In this document: positions 48,866-57,023 of the stretch, piece after piece | Layout: the number at the start of each line of letters is the position of its first letter | Position numbering within the stretch: the stretch's first letter is position 1 | DNA from: Haloarcula pellucida | GTDB taxonomy: Archaea > Halobacteriota > Halobacteria > Halobacteriales > Haloarculaceae | Length of the DNA: 64,000 bases | Direction of reading: 5' to 3' | NCBI RefSeq assembly: GCF_014647235.1 | Contig: NZ_BMOU01000001.1 | Span: 414,262-478,261, forward strand | The notes under the pieces: generated by a model | What the model was told of the DNA's origin: nothing | Databases searched by the model: none | What the model saw: only the letters and a program-made list of their open reading frames with translations | Translations under genes and position numbers: made by a program

Positions 48866-50274
48866 AGGACGAGGGCGTCGACGACGATGGCGAGCAGTAA
48901 CATCCCGAGGTAGGCGTTCGAGGCGTGGAACGCGCGGAACGCGGCGGCCTCGGTCTGTTTGCGGTGAAGTTCCACCACGGCCCAGAGGAAGACGGCGCCC
49001 AGTGCCGCCGAGGTAAGCGCGTACAGCCATCCGAGCGACGTCAGCGACGCCAGCACGCCGGAGGCGACGAGCGTCGCCCCGAGGTAGTAGACGATGTGTT
49101 TGCGCGTCTCCGTCTCCCCGCGGACGACGGGCATCATCGGGAACCCGCCGGCCTCGTAGTCGTCCTTGTACGCGAGCGCGAGGTTGTAGAAGTGCGCCGG
49201 CGTCCACAGGAAGATGACGCCGGCCAGCGCCAGTCCCGGGAGGCCGATGGTCCCGTCGACGGCGGCCCAGCCGATGAGCGCGGGGAGCGCCCCCGCGGCC
49301 CCGCCGAGGACCGTGTTCTGGACGGTGTTGGGCTTCAACACGAGCGTGTAGACGACGCTGTAGAACAGAATCGCCGACAGGCCGAGGGCGGCGGCGAGGA
49401 CGTTGACCTGCCAGAATAGGGCCAGCGCCGCGAGCGCCAATCCAACGCCGAAGGTGAGCGCGTTCCGAACCGGAATCTGGTGGGTCGCGATGGGGCGGTC
49501 CGAGGTGCGGTCCATCCGCTTGTCGATGTCCCGTTCGAGGACGTGGTTGAACGTTCCCGAGGCACCGATTGCGAGGACGCCGCCGCCGAGGGTCAAGACG
49601 ACGGTACGAACGGTGAGTCCCGAACCGGACGTCAGTGCCGGGTCCGCCGCAAGTGCCATCCCCGCTCCGGCGACGAGACACAGGAGCCACATCAGGCGTG
49701 GTTTCATCAACCGGAAGTAAGCGCCGACGGTGGCGACGACTCGGTCGCGCCCCGACAGTGTCGGGGTCGGTGTGGGTTCGCCCCCGTCGCCGGGCATCGG
49801 GTCGGGTTCGGGGTTCGCGACACGTTCGTCGTCGTCGCTGCCCGTCTCCGCTTCCAGATGCCACGCGAGCGCGAGGACGAACGACGTGAAGATGGCCATC
49901 CCCGTCGCGAGGTGGGCACTGGGGAGTTGTCCCGCAGCGCCGGTCGTCGCGACGAAGGCACCGAGGGCGACTTGCACCGGATACAGTGCGAGGCCGGTCA
50001 CGAGCGCCGCCTTGACGCGGCGTCGGGTCGCCGTCCGGAGGCCGACGCCGACGGTCACGAGCGTGAGGACGCCGACTGCGGCGGCGGTCAGTCGGTGTCC
50101 GCGAGCTATCAGCAGGTCGGGGTTTTCGAGCGTGACTGGGCCCTGACACAGCGGCCACGTCGTGCATGCTGTCACTGCGTCGGTGATCGCGGCCGTCGCA
50201 CCGGCGATGACCAGCAGATAGACGCCGACGGCCGTGGCGGCCAGCAGTCCCGAGAACGCCCTGCGCTCTGCCAT
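48862..50274 (-). CDS. ctaB: heme O synthase (CtaB) with fused CtaA/COX15-like N-terminal domain
   Basis: Residues 1-135 resemble half of a CtaA/COX15 heme A synthase, with four helices and histidines in ARGHRLTAAAVGVLTL and LPSAHLATGMAIFT. After a Pro/Glu/Asp-rich linker, residues 185-470 form the UbiA-type farnesyltransferase: MKPRLMWLLCLVAGAGMALA, NHVLERDIDKRMDRTSDRPI (the Asp-rich allylic diphosphate site) and YNLALAYKDDYEAGGFPM. CtaB adds a farnesyl group to heme b. The fused part may take heme O to heme A or only position it; it looks shorter than full CtaA. It is divergent from coxB. Confidence 0.9.
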   Translation of the reverse strand: MAERRAFSGLLAATAVGVYLLVIAGATAAITDAVTACTTWPLCQGPVTLENPDLLIARGHRLTAAAVGVLTLVTVGVGLRTATRRRVKAALVTGLALYPVQVALGAFVATTGAAGQLPSAHLATGMAIFTSFVLALAWHLEAETGSDDDERVANPEPDPMPGDGGEPTPTPTLSGRDRVVATVGAYFRLMKPRLMWLLCLVAGAGMALAADPALTSGSGLTVRTVVLTLGGGVLAIGASGTFNHVLERDIDKRMDRTSDRPIATHQIPVRNALTFGVGLALAALALFWQVNVLAAALGLSAILFYSVVYTLVLKPNTVQNTVLGGAAGALPALIGWAAVDGTIGLPGLALAGVIFLWTPAHFYNLALAYKDDYEAGGFPMMPVVRGETETRKHIVYYLGATLVASGVLASLTSLGWLYALTSAALGAVFLWAVVELHRKQTEAAAFRAFHASNAYLGMLLLAIVVDALVL

Positions 50275-50297
50275 TGGTGTAGCCTTCGGCGGCGGAC

Positions 50298-50305
50298 ACT
50301 TAGAC
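50298..50305 (-). promoter_or_regulatory. TATA box of ctaB
   Basis: The plus-strand acttagac (gtctaagt on the minus strand) is centred 27 bases from the ctaB start at 50274. Confidence 0.5.
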
Positions 50306-50431
50306 TCCTCGCTTTTCCAGCCGCCTCCGCAGACGCACACCCTTTATTTGGCGGTGTAGCGGTCCGTTTCCGAGGGGGAGACGACTGCACAGAGAGTCAC
50401 CGACAGAGACCGGGTGAGGGCAAGACAGCAG

Positions 50432-50439
50432 TTATTTAT
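50432..50439 (+). promoter_or_regulatory. TATA box of coxB
   Basis: The element ttatttat is centred about 27 bases before the ATG at 50463, indicating a leaderless coxB transcript. Confidence 0.6.
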
Positions 50440-50462
50440 CCCCGAAATCCTAAGCCGCGCAC

Positions 50463-51230
50463 ATGACCCGGAGACGCGCCGGTCTGGTCGCTCTGTTCGG
50501 CGCTGCGTTACTCGCGCTCGCCGCCGAACCGGTCGCAGCACAGCCGTCCGCCTCGACGACGGTACGACAGATTTGGGATCTGAACCTGAGCCTGCTCTAC
50601 GTCGCTATCCCGATTACCGTACTGGTCGAGGGGATTCTCATCTACACCGTCTGGCGGTTCCGCAATCAGGACGAACCGCTCCCGACGATGGAGAACCGCC
50701 GCCTCGAAATCACGTGGACCATCGCGACGGCAATCATCCTCCTGTTCGTGGGCGTCGCCTCGTATCAGGTGATGGCGAGCCCCTACGTCACCGCCGAAGC
50801 GGGTGATCAGGCGGCCCTCCAGCAGGAGAACCCCGAACGCATCGAAGTGCAGGCGTACCGCTACGGATGGTCGTTCTACTACAACGGTTCGAGCTTCAGT
50901 AACACCGCCGAAGCGACGTCGACCGGGACGCTCCGATTGCCGGCGGATCGGGAAGTCGTGTTGCGGGTGACGTCACGCGACTGGCTCCACGCCTTCCACG
51001 TCCCGAGCCTCGGCCTGAAAGCCGACGCGTTCCCCGGCCAGTACAACCGCCTGCGGACGGTGCCGGACGAGCCCGGAACCTATCAGCTCTACTGTGCGGA
51101 GTACTGTGGCTCCGGCCACTCGAAGATGCTGGGTACCGTGCAGGTGATGCCACAGGACGAGTACGACCAGTGGATCGCCGACCAGCAGTCGAGCGGTAAC
51201 GGCAGCCAGCAGAACCAGACCAGTAACTGA
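50463..51230 (+). CDS. coxB: cytochrome c oxidase subunit II (CuA subunit)
   Basis: The 255-residue protein has a signal peptide (GLVALFGAALLALAAEPVAA), two membrane helices (LYVAIPITVLVEGILIYTVW and ITWTIATAIILLFVGVASYQ) and a cupredoxin domain. The CuA site is intact: HAFHVPSLGLK supplies the first histidine, and the CAEYCGSGHSKM block contains both cysteines, the second histidine and the methionine. RYGWSFYYNG lies where the electron-entry aromatic residues are expected. CuA receives electrons from the donor protein and passes them to subunit I. The gene for subunit I is not in the adjacent sequence. It is divergent from ctaB. Confidence 0.95.
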   Translation: MTRRRAGLVALFGAALLALAAEPVAAQPSASTTVRQIWDLNLSLLYVAIPITVLVEGILIYTVWRFRNQDEPLPTMENRRLEITWTIATAIILLFVGVASYQVMASPYVTAEAGDQAALQQENPERIEVQAYRYGWSFYYNGSSFSNTAEATSTGTLRLPADREVVLRVTSRDWLHAFHVPSLGLKADAFPGQYNRLRTVPDEPGTYQLYCAEYCGSGHSKMLGTVQVMPQDEYDQWIADQQSSGNGSQQNQTSN

Positions 51231-51290
51231 TTCTCGCGGTTCGTATCCGTTCGCCGCAACTGTTAGGCGGCAGCACGGACTGTGTCTGCC

Positions 51291-51722
51291 ATGGAGTACT
51301 TCGAGGACCTCACGGTCGGTGACACACGGGAGTTTGGCGCCTACGAGGTCACGCGCGAGGAGATAACCTCCTTCGCCGGCCGGTACGACCCACAGCCGTT
51401 TCACACGGACGAAGACGCCGCAGAGGAGTCCATGTTCGGCGGTCTCGTTGCCAGCGGGTGGCACACCGCGGCGATGACGATGCGACTGCTCGTCGAGCAT
51501 CAGCTATCGGGGTCGGGCGCGATGGGGGCGCTCGGCGTCGACTCGCTCCGGTGGCCGACGCCGGTCTACCCGGGCGATACGCTCTCGGTCAGGACCGAAG
51601 TCGCCGAAAGGGACGTGTGGGACGAGGACCGGGGGCGCGTCGCCATCGAGGTGACCACGACCACGCAGGCCGACCAGACGGTTCTCTCGATGATCGGACA
51701 GGTTCTCTGGCGCCGTCGCTAG
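51291..51722 (+). CDS. MaoC family hot-dog-fold protein (enoyl-CoA hydratase-like)
   Basis: The 143-residue protein has the hot-dog fold of MaoC/hydratase-2 proteins. The active-site helix contains the block DPQPFHTDEDAA (about residues 30-41), whose Asp and His form the hydratase-2 catalytic pair, followed by MFGGLVASGWHTAAMTMRLL. The strands PVYPGDTLSVRTEVAERDVW and GRVAIEVTTTTQADQTVLSM complete it. Likely substrates are acyl-CoA or acyl-chain thioesters. An earlier in-frame GTG would add three residues. The stop overlaps the convergent winged-helix gene by four bases. Confidence 0.88.
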   Translation: MEYFEDLTVGDTREFGAYEVTREEITSFAGRYDPQPFHTDEDAAEESMFGGLVASGWHTAAMTMRLLVEHQLSGSGAMGALGVDSLRWPTPVYPGDTLSVRTEVAERDVWDEDRGRVAIEVTTTTQADQTVLSMIGQVLWRRR

Positions 51723-51982
51723 TCACCCGTGACCGACTGCGGCGTTCCGCTCCCAGCGGCCAGTAGTTGCTGGCCATCGTCGGTAATCCGGTAGACCGGT
51801 TCGTGTGAAACGCGCTCTACGAGGTCTCGCTCTGCGAGTGCTACGAACCGAGGTCGCGGCGCTTCGACCGAGAGCGGACAGCGGGCAGCGGCGACGGTCG
51901 GGGAGTTCGGCCCGACCTCGGCGAGTGCCCACAGGAGTGCCCGGTCGACCGGGGCCGAAGAGTCTCCAGTTGGTTGTTGCAT
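51719..51982 (-). CDS. small winged-helix protein
   Basis: The 87-residue protein fits a single winged-helix DNA-binding domain: DRALLWALAEVGPNSPTVAA, a helix with PRPRFVALAERDLVERVS, and a wing/strand end VYRITDDGQQLLAAGSG. Similar small PadR/PhiH1-like proteins are common haloarchaeal regulators. A TATA-like tttaag lies upstream; because it is about 40 bases from the chosen ATG, a GTG five codons earlier is a possible start. It is convergent with the MaoC gene. Confidence 0.7.
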   Translation of the reverse strand: MQQPTGDSSAPVDRALLWALAEVGPNSPTVAAARCPLSVEAPRPRFVALAERDLVERVSHEPVYRITDDGQQLLAAGSGTPQSVTGD

Positions 51983-52050
51983 GGTAACGTCTAACACGAC
52001 AGTTTGGTGCCCAGAACTTAAACGTGTCGCCGAGTCCGAGCGCCGACGCC

Positions 52051-52845
52051 CTACCCGCAGATGTTTGCAGTCGCGTAGACGTCACCCTGCTCGGTGACGT
52101 TGATGCCGACGCCCATCCGTTCGGCGTTCTCGTAGCTCAGCCGTTCGCGGTACGGTCGGGTCTCGAACCAGTTCTCGACGATGGCTTTCGCGACTTCGCG
52201 GTTGCCGGCGTTGAACTGCTCTCGGTTGTCTTCGGTGTAGGTTCGACCGGCGACGGTCTTTCCGATCGCTTCGAAGTCGTTGCCGTCTGGCCGGCGGGTG
52301 AACTGCTTCCCGGCCGCCTGGAACGTACAGGTGGTATAGAGGTCGTTTTTCCGGTATCGGTCGGCGCTATCGACGCCGTCTATCTCGTGGACGGTCGCTC
52401 CCTCGCCGGCCATCGCCACACTGTGGCCTCGGGCCATCGACGCGATTTGGCGTGCGGTTCGCCCCTCTGCAGACATCGGGTCGAGCCGTCGCTCCTGTCG
52501 CTCTTCGTTGACGAACTTGACCACCAACTCCTCGATTTTGGTCTCGTTGTAGTATCGCGCCGGCACGTACGCTTCGCGCTCGGTCGGCTGTGGCGTCGAC
52601 GTCTCCACTGGTGTCGCCGTCGCCGTCGCGGTCTCGGTCGTCGGCGTCTCAGTGGTCGGCGTCGAAGTACTGGCACTACCGTCGCCGTCGTCGGCCGCGC
52701 CGTCGGCGGCTGTCTCAGTTTGTGCTCCGCCTTCGTCCTGCGGGGCGGCGGCCGACCCGCCGAGTTGCATCCCGACCACGATGCCGACGCTGAGTGCAGC
52801 GACGAGCACCACGATCGAAACCCCCAACACCGATTTATTAACCAT
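52051..52845 (-). CDS. membrane-anchored CAP (SCP/PR-1-like) domain protein
   Basis: A signal-anchor helix (VLGVSIVVLVAALSVGIVVG, residues 5-24) is followed by a Thr/Glu/Asp/Pro-rich linker (about 30-90). The C-terminal domain of about 165 residues has the CAP-type block VVKFVNEERQERRLDPMS and MARGHSVAMAG (the first conserved His), then AKAIVENWFETRPYRERLS and the CAP-terminal GVGINVTEQGDVYATANICG. CAP proteins are extracellular; archaeal functions are unknown. The linker predicts surface exposure. The ATG at 52845 directly precedes the hydrophobic helix. Confidence 0.8.
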   Translation of the reverse strand: MVNKSVLGVSIVVLVAALSVGIVVGMQLGGSAAAPQDEGGAQTETAADGAADDGDGSASTSTPTTETPTTETATATATPVETSTPQPTEREAYVPARYYNETKIEELVVKFVNEERQERRLDPMSAEGRTARQIASMARGHSVAMAGEGATVHEIDGVDSADRYRKNDLYTTCTFQAAGKQFTRRPDGNDFEAIGKTVAGRTYTEDNREQFNAGNREVAKAIVENWFETRPYRERLSYENAERMGVGINVTEQGDVYATANICG

Positions 52846-52946
52846 GGTTCCCACTCATATCCCAGTTGGTAATGTAAGTTTCCCCCTACTGCGTCCTCGG
52901 ACCCTCCGTCGGAAAGGCACATAAGCCCGCGGGGGCCACTCCCGGT

Positions 52947-53225
52947 ATGGTCGAGAACGTCATCTGGCCCGCAGCGTTCGACGCGGACCGCTCACGCAGC
53001 GAAGGGCGCCGAGTCCCCCGTGACCTCGCCATCACGGAGCCGACAGTCGACGAGATAGCAAAGGCCGTCCAGCAGGTCGGCTACGACGCGGTCATAGAGC
53101 GTGACAAAGCCTATCCACGCGAGTACGAGGCGCGTGGCCGCGTGATCGTGAAAGACGCCGACGACGCGACCAAGACGGACCTCCTCGGGGCAGTGGCCGC
53201 GTACATGCAGGCCCTTCGCGAATGA
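52947..53225 (+). CDS. srp19: signal recognition particle subunit SRP19
   Basis: The 92-residue protein matches archaeal SRP19: it begins [20 protein letters not shown], continues [20 protein letters not shown] and ends YMQALRE. It binds the 7S RNA tips and prepares the SRP for SRP54 binding. It overlaps gar1 by four bases, an arrangement frequently conserved in haloarchaea. Nothing unusual is seen in the sequence. Confidence 0.95.
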   Translation: MVENVIWPAAFDADRSRSEGRRVPRDLAITEPTVDEIAKAVQQVGYDAVIERDKAYPREYEARGRVIVKDADDATKTDLLGAVAAYMQALRE

Positions 53226-53449
53226 AACGCGTCGGGTCCGTCGTCAGGACTGCACAGGGGTTGGCTATCGTCCGCTCACCCGACGACAGCCACCCCTCGC
53301 TCGGGACGGCACTCGTAGACGAGGAACTCCAGACGGTCGGTGACGTAGTCGACGTGTTCGGCCCCGTCGACCGACCGTACATGGCCGTCTCGCCCGACGA
53401 CGGCGTTCACCTTCCCACCCTCGTCGGCGCGGCGCTGTACGCGCGGTGA
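53222..53449 (+). CDS. gar1: H/ACA RNP subunit Gar1
   Basis: The 75-residue beta-barrel protein matches archaeal Gar1: [20 protein letters not shown], then [20 protein letters not shown] and [11 protein letters not shown], where the conserved GxVxDVFGPV-like core packs against Cbf5. Gar1 aids product release in the pseudouridylation RNP. It is translationally coupled to srp19 by an ATGA overlap, and its partner nop10 is at 10129. Confidence 0.94.
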   Translation: MKRVGSVVRTAQGLAIVRSPDDSHPSLGTALVDEELQTVGDVVDVFGPVDRPYMAVSPDDGVHLPTLVGAALYAR

Positions 53450-53509
53450 CCGTCTGCGGGGGCAAGCGTCTCCGTAACGCTCAAACCCGGTCCTGTCGGA
53501 GAGTGTCGC

Positions 53510-54517
53510 ATGGATAGGCGCTGGCGTGTCGTCGCTGGATGTGGACTCATCGGACTCATCTTCCTGTTCGTTCAGTTGGGGGCGCTGGCACTGGTCGAGC
53601 CGTTCAAATCCGCCGGCTATCAGGCCGTCGAGGACCCCTCAGACCCGACGAACAGCGTCCTCTACATCGGTGCCATTCTCGTGGCGACCGCCGTGATGCT
53701 GCTGGCGTTTCGCTACGAGGCCGACCAGTTGATCCGCGCGCTGATCGTCTTTTCGGGGGCTTGGCTCTCGCTGTACGTCTTTCGCGTGTTGGTTCCGCCA
53801 GTCCTCGTCGTCGAGGGCGTCAACGTCCTCGCGGTCGGACTTGCGGCCCTGCTGGGGCTCGGCTTGCTCGTCCACCCGGAATGGTACGTCATCGACGCCG
53901 CGGGCGCGGTGATGGGCGCGGCGGGCGCCGGGTTGTTCGGCATCAGTTTCGGAGTCCTCCCGGCGCTCGTCTTGCTCTCCGTACTTGCCGTCTACGACGC
54001 CATCAGCGTCTACGGCACCGAACATATGTTGACGCTGGCGTCCGGAGTGATGGACCTCAAGGTGCCCGTCGTCCTCGTCATCCCGCTCTCGCTGTCGTAC
54101 TCGTTCCTCGATGCGACGACGCCGGACCCGACGGGCGACGATGACGATGCGGCCACCGGCGGCGACGCAGGCGACGACGAAGACGGCGCGGCCGACGGGG
54201 ACGCCGGGCCGCTCGACCGTGACGCGCTGTTCATCGGCCTCGGCGACGCCGTCATCCCGACGGTACTCGTAGCGAGTGCCGCCTTCTTCGCACCGGCGAC
54301 GGTCGATATGGTACTCGGCATCCCACTCCCGGCCGTGACCGCAATGGTCGGCACCTTCGTCGGCCTCGTGATCCTCCTCTGGATGGTCCTGAAAGGCCGA
54401 GCGCACGCCGGTCTACCGCTGCTCAACGGCGGTACTATCGCCGGCTACATCCTCGGGTCGCTCGCCGCAGGTATCACGCTCGTCGAGGCACTGGGCATCG
54501 CACCGTACCTCGCTTAG
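53510..54517 (+). CDS. presenilin/SPP-like intramembrane aspartyl protease
   Basis: The 335-residue membrane protein has about nine helices. The two catalytic aspartates of the A22 family are in LAVYDAISVYGTEHM (YD motif, about residue 163) and LFIGLGDAVIPTVL (GxGD motif, about residue 246). The third family motif, PAL-like, appears as AGLPLLNGG near the C-terminus. A highly acidic loop of about 35 residues (GDDDDAATGGDAGDDEDGAA) lies between the two catalytic helices. Archaeal presenilin homologues cleave membrane helices. It follows gar1 by 60 bases. Confidence 0.9.
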   Translation: MDRRWRVVAGCGLIGLIFLFVQLGALALVEPFKSAGYQAVEDPSDPTNSVLYIGAILVATAVMLLAFRYEADQLIRALIVFSGAWLSLYVFRVLVPPVLVVEGVNVLAVGLAALLGLGLLVHPEWYVIDAAGAVMGAAGAGLFGISFGVLPALVLLSVLAVYDAISVYGTEHMLTLASGVMDLKVPVVLVIPLSLSYSFLDATTPDPTGDDDDAATGGDAGDDEDGAADGDAGPLDRDALFIGLGDAVIPTVLVASAAFFAPATVDMVLGIPLPAVTAMVGTFVGLVILLWMVLKGRAHAGLPLLNGGTIAGYILGSLAAGITLVEALGIAPYLA

Positions 54518-55515
54518 TCCATCGCGCTACTCGCGGGCGCGAAGGGGATCTCCTCACCGACACCGGCCTCGCGGGCGCGGTCGTACAGCATCTTGCCGGC
54601 GGCCACCGTCTCGATGGCCGTCCCGCCCGAGTCGAAGACGGTGATGTCTTCCGGGGACGCTCTGCCCGGCGCGTCGCCGACGAGTACCTCGCCTAGCTCG
54701 GCGTGGACGTCGTCCTCGTCGACCGCTCCCGCCTCCATCGCGTGGATGAACGACCCGGCGTCTTGGGTCACGCGGGCCCGAAGGTCGGGCACGTAAGTCG
54801 CACGCTCGATGGTCGTCGTGTCGAGTTCGTGCTTTGCGGGGTGGTACTGTCCCATCGCCGTGACGTGTGTCCCCGGTTCGAGGACGTCGCCGTCGAAGAC
54901 CGGGTCGCTGGCGTTCGTCGCCGTCACGACGACGTCGGCGCCCTCGACAGCGGCGGCAGAGGAGGCGACGGCCGCCACCGTCGCATCGAGGGCCTCGTTC
55001 ATCTCGGCGGCGAACGCCTCTCGGTGTTCCTGTGTCGGCGAGAACACTTCGACGCGCTCTAGGTCCCGAACGCTCGCGGCCGCTCGGACCTGCCCTCGTG
55101 CCTGTGTACCGCTCCCGATGACCGCGAGGTCGGTAGCGTCGGCTCGTGCGAGAGCGTCGAGACCGACGGCGCCCGCCGCCCCGGTCTTCAGGGGGTTCAT
55201 GCTCGCGCCGTCGAGCAGTGCCAGCGGCTCGCCCGAGTCGGCATCGAAGATGGGGAGTGCGAAGTGGGCGTCACGACCCTCGAATCCGGCGGCGTAAGTG
55301 TAGCCTCCCATCGCTCCCGTCTCGGGAAGGATTGCCAGATAGCCCGTGAGCATCCCGGCGGGGGCGTCGTTGAAAAGCGTCGTCCGGGGTTTCGCTGGGG
55401 CGCCGTGGCCCCGTTCTCTGTAGCCCGCCCGGACGGGGTCGACGTACTCGTCCGGATCGGCGAGGTCAGCTATCTCGTCGCTCGTGAGGAACAGCGCTGT
55501 CGCGTCGGTCGACAT
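54514..55515 (-). CDS. ornithine cyclodeaminase/mu-crystallin family dehydrogenase
   Basis: The 333-residue enzyme has an N-terminal catalytic domain and a Rossmann domain starting LAVIGSGTQARGQVRAAASV (about residue 130). Family landmarks are PRTTLFNDAPAGMLTGYLAI, MNPLKTGAAGAVGLDALARA and MGQYHPAKHELDTTTIERAT. Members act as ornithine cyclodeaminase, alanine dehydrogenase or ketimine reductase; archaeal relatives are often alanine dehydrogenases, so substrate is uncertain. I chose the ATG at 55515 because upstream residues lack family similarity. It is convergent with the presenilin-like gene, overlapping by four bases. Confidence 0.88.
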   Translation of the reverse strand: MSTDATALFLTSDEIADLADPDEYVDPVRAGYRERGHGAPAKPRTTLFNDAPAGMLTGYLAILPETGAMGGYTYAAGFEGRDAHFALPIFDADSGEPLALLDGASMNPLKTGAAGAVGLDALARADATDLAVIGSGTQARGQVRAAASVRDLERVEVFSPTQEHREAFAAEMNEALDATVAAVASSAAAVEGADVVVTATNASDPVFDGDVLEPGTHVTAMGQYHPAKHELDTTTIERATYVPDLRARVTQDAGSFIHAMEAGAVDEDDVHAELGEVLVGDAPGRASPEDITVFDSGGTAIETVAAGKMLYDRAREAGVGEEIPFAPASSAMD

Positions 55516-55598
55516 ACGTCCGTCTTCGGCCGACCGGTCCTTAACCTCGGTGGCGACACGCGGAGACAGCAGTAGAACTCTGTGACGGGTGCGTACTC

Positions 55599-55820
55599 TC
55601 AGTCCGCCGTCTGGACGGCGTCTGACTGTGCCCGAGAGTCGACCGGAACCGGATCGACGGGAGCGCGGACGAACATCGCGTGGCCGATGAGGCCCACAGC
55701 CACGACTGATGCCATCGGAATCGCCGTCGTCAGGGCGAAGCCAGCGACCGAGAGGACACCGGTGATTCCAGCCATTGCGAGCGGGATGAGTCCGAGAACA
55801 ACGTCGTAGTAACCCGTCAT
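55599..55820 (-). CDS. 73-residue two-helix membrane protein
   Basis: Two hydrophobic helices, VVLGLIPLAMAGITGVLSV and TTAIPMASVVAVGLIGHAMF, are followed by a short polar tail with a Val/Asp repeat (APVDPVPVDS). The start MTGYYDVVLG is preceded by an AT-rich stretch including agtataatt, likely part of the promoter. Similar small proteins with this GHAMF-type loop occur widely in haloarchaea with unknown function. It is upstream of the cyclodeaminase gene on the same strand, 84 bases away. Confidence 0.7.
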   Translation of the reverse strand: MTGYYDVVLGLIPLAMAGITGVLSVAGFALTTAIPMASVVAVGLIGHAMFVRAPVDPVPVDSRAQSDAVQTAD

Positions 55821-56331
55821 AAGTGTGAATTATACTTCGTGCTATGGGCACATAAGTGTTTCCCGTAATCCTTGCATAGTATTCTATGTAGGCATCTGGT
55901 ACTTTGTACAGAGCGTTTCTGAAGCATCCCTATAACTTATGGCGATATAGGTGGCCGGAATATCCGGTTAGAAGATGTGTACCGTTGGTTTCTGTTCATG
56001 CGAGCAGTACTGAGGGAAAGCCACACGATAGCTGTCCGACGGCTGATGGGACTGGACTGTCGGAGGGTCGACGGGACGAGAGGTGTGTCAGTAGGACGGG
56101 CTTCGCTTCGGTCACCGGACGAATCCGAGGCGTTCGAACGCCTCGTCGGATTAACGGAGTATATGCAACTCTACTTGCGGTTTTCAGTCTTTGAGAACGC
56201 CGTTTGGTAGTGATTAATGGCCGAGCGGCTGGTTTTTCGGAGTGATAACTGGGGGATAGTGCTTATTAACAACGGTGAAATACCGCATTATCACGGCAGT
56301 GAGGCGGGCGGCGCCGACTGCCATCAGGACA
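55821..56331. other. 511-bp AT-richer region without a supported gene
   Basis: Base composition drops compared with neighbours. Two overlapping short plus-strand frames exist. One, at 55977-56210, ends in a possibly protein-like segment (ESEAFERLVGLTEYMQLYLR), but no family or promoter supports it. Its middle contains a hairpin at 56122-56152: aatccg and aggcgttc pair with gaacgcct and cggatt, interrupted by a three-base cgt bulge. Further AT-rich elements (ctataacttatg, gatatagg) lie near 55930-55950. A degraded gene or a foreign fragment is possible. Confidence 0.35.
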
Positions 56332-56499
56332 ATGAGCACGAACGCCACGGACAACACGAGTGATGCCGGGACGGACGAATCGGCACGGCGATACGCCGAG
56401 CTGAACATCGGTGACGAGGAGTTCGTCATCTACGACCGAGAGAACCATCAGGCGTGGATTCAGTCCACGCTGTCACTCGACGTAGGCCAGCTTAGATAA
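56332..56499 (+). CDS. 55-residue DUF7331-like haloarchaeal protein
   Basis: The protein begins MSTNATDNTSDAGTDESARR and ends in a conserved-looking block, VIYDRENHQAWIQSTLSLDV. I associate this C-terminal YDRxNHxAWIQS pattern with the haloarchaeal DUF7331 family (from memory). It has no membrane segment. The frame can be extended upstream by 19 residues, but these are basic and unlike the rest, so I prefer the ATG at 56332. Function unknown. Confidence 0.7.
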   Translation: MSTNATDNTSDAGTDESARRYAELNIGDEEFVIYDRENHQAWIQSTLSLDVGQLR

Positions 56500-56583
56500 T
56501 CGTGGCGCCACGCTCGGCCGCTGGCCGGTGGCCCACTGACGAGGGGACACCAGCACCGACACGCTTGATTTAATACCGTATTT

Positions 56584-57003
56584 TCACGACGAGAGGAGGA
56601 CCGTCGCACTCGCTCGCCAGAGACACAGGAGCGCCCCGCCGATACCGACGGAGACGACAGCGAACGTGAGTGCGGCGTCACCGTGGAAGTACGCCGTCGC
56701 GCGCAAGGCTTGTGCGACGACGACGGCGAGGACCCAGCTCACGATGGTGACGCTCAGCGACCGCTTGAGGTCTCCCGTGGCGTCACTGGCGTACATCCCC
56801 GCGACCCCGGCCACGAGGACCCACCCGATGAGAAACGGTGCCAGCGTCCCGGCAACGCGGCCGACGGCGACGAACGGGTTGTACCCGTGGGTGTACTCGC
56901 CGACGGCGACGAACAGGAGTATCGCGGCGACGTCGCCGACTGCGAGTGCCGCCGACGTGGCCGACAGTTCGATGCGACTCCGACCGACCGTCGAGACGCT
57001 CAT
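56584..57003 (-). CDS. DUF3054 family membrane protein
   Basis: The 139-residue protein has four hydrophobic helices: LAVGDVAAILLFVAVGEYTH, TLAPFLIGWVLVAGVAGMYA, TIVSWVLAVVVAQALRAT and LTFAVVSVGIGGALLCLWRA. The G(D/E)YTHG-type loop after helix 1 and the length match DUF3054 proteins, which occur in haloarchaea and actinobacteria with no known function. The ATG at 57003 gives the family start; upstream residues lie in the gap to the methyltransferase gene. Confidence 0.78.
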   Translation of the reverse strand: MSVSTVGRSRIELSATSAALAVGDVAAILLFVAVGEYTHGYNPFVAVGRVAGTLAPFLIGWVLVAGVAGMYASDATGDLKRSLSVTIVSWVLAVVVAQALRATAYFHGDAALTFAVVSVGIGGALLCLWRASATVLLSS

Positions 57004-57023
57004 AGCACCGATTCGGCCCGGAA

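Noticed and set aside
55904-56194. Plus-strand 96-residue frame in the AT-richer gap
   Set aside because: It has many cysteines and arginines in no pattern and overlaps another equally weak frame. Neither has a recognised family.
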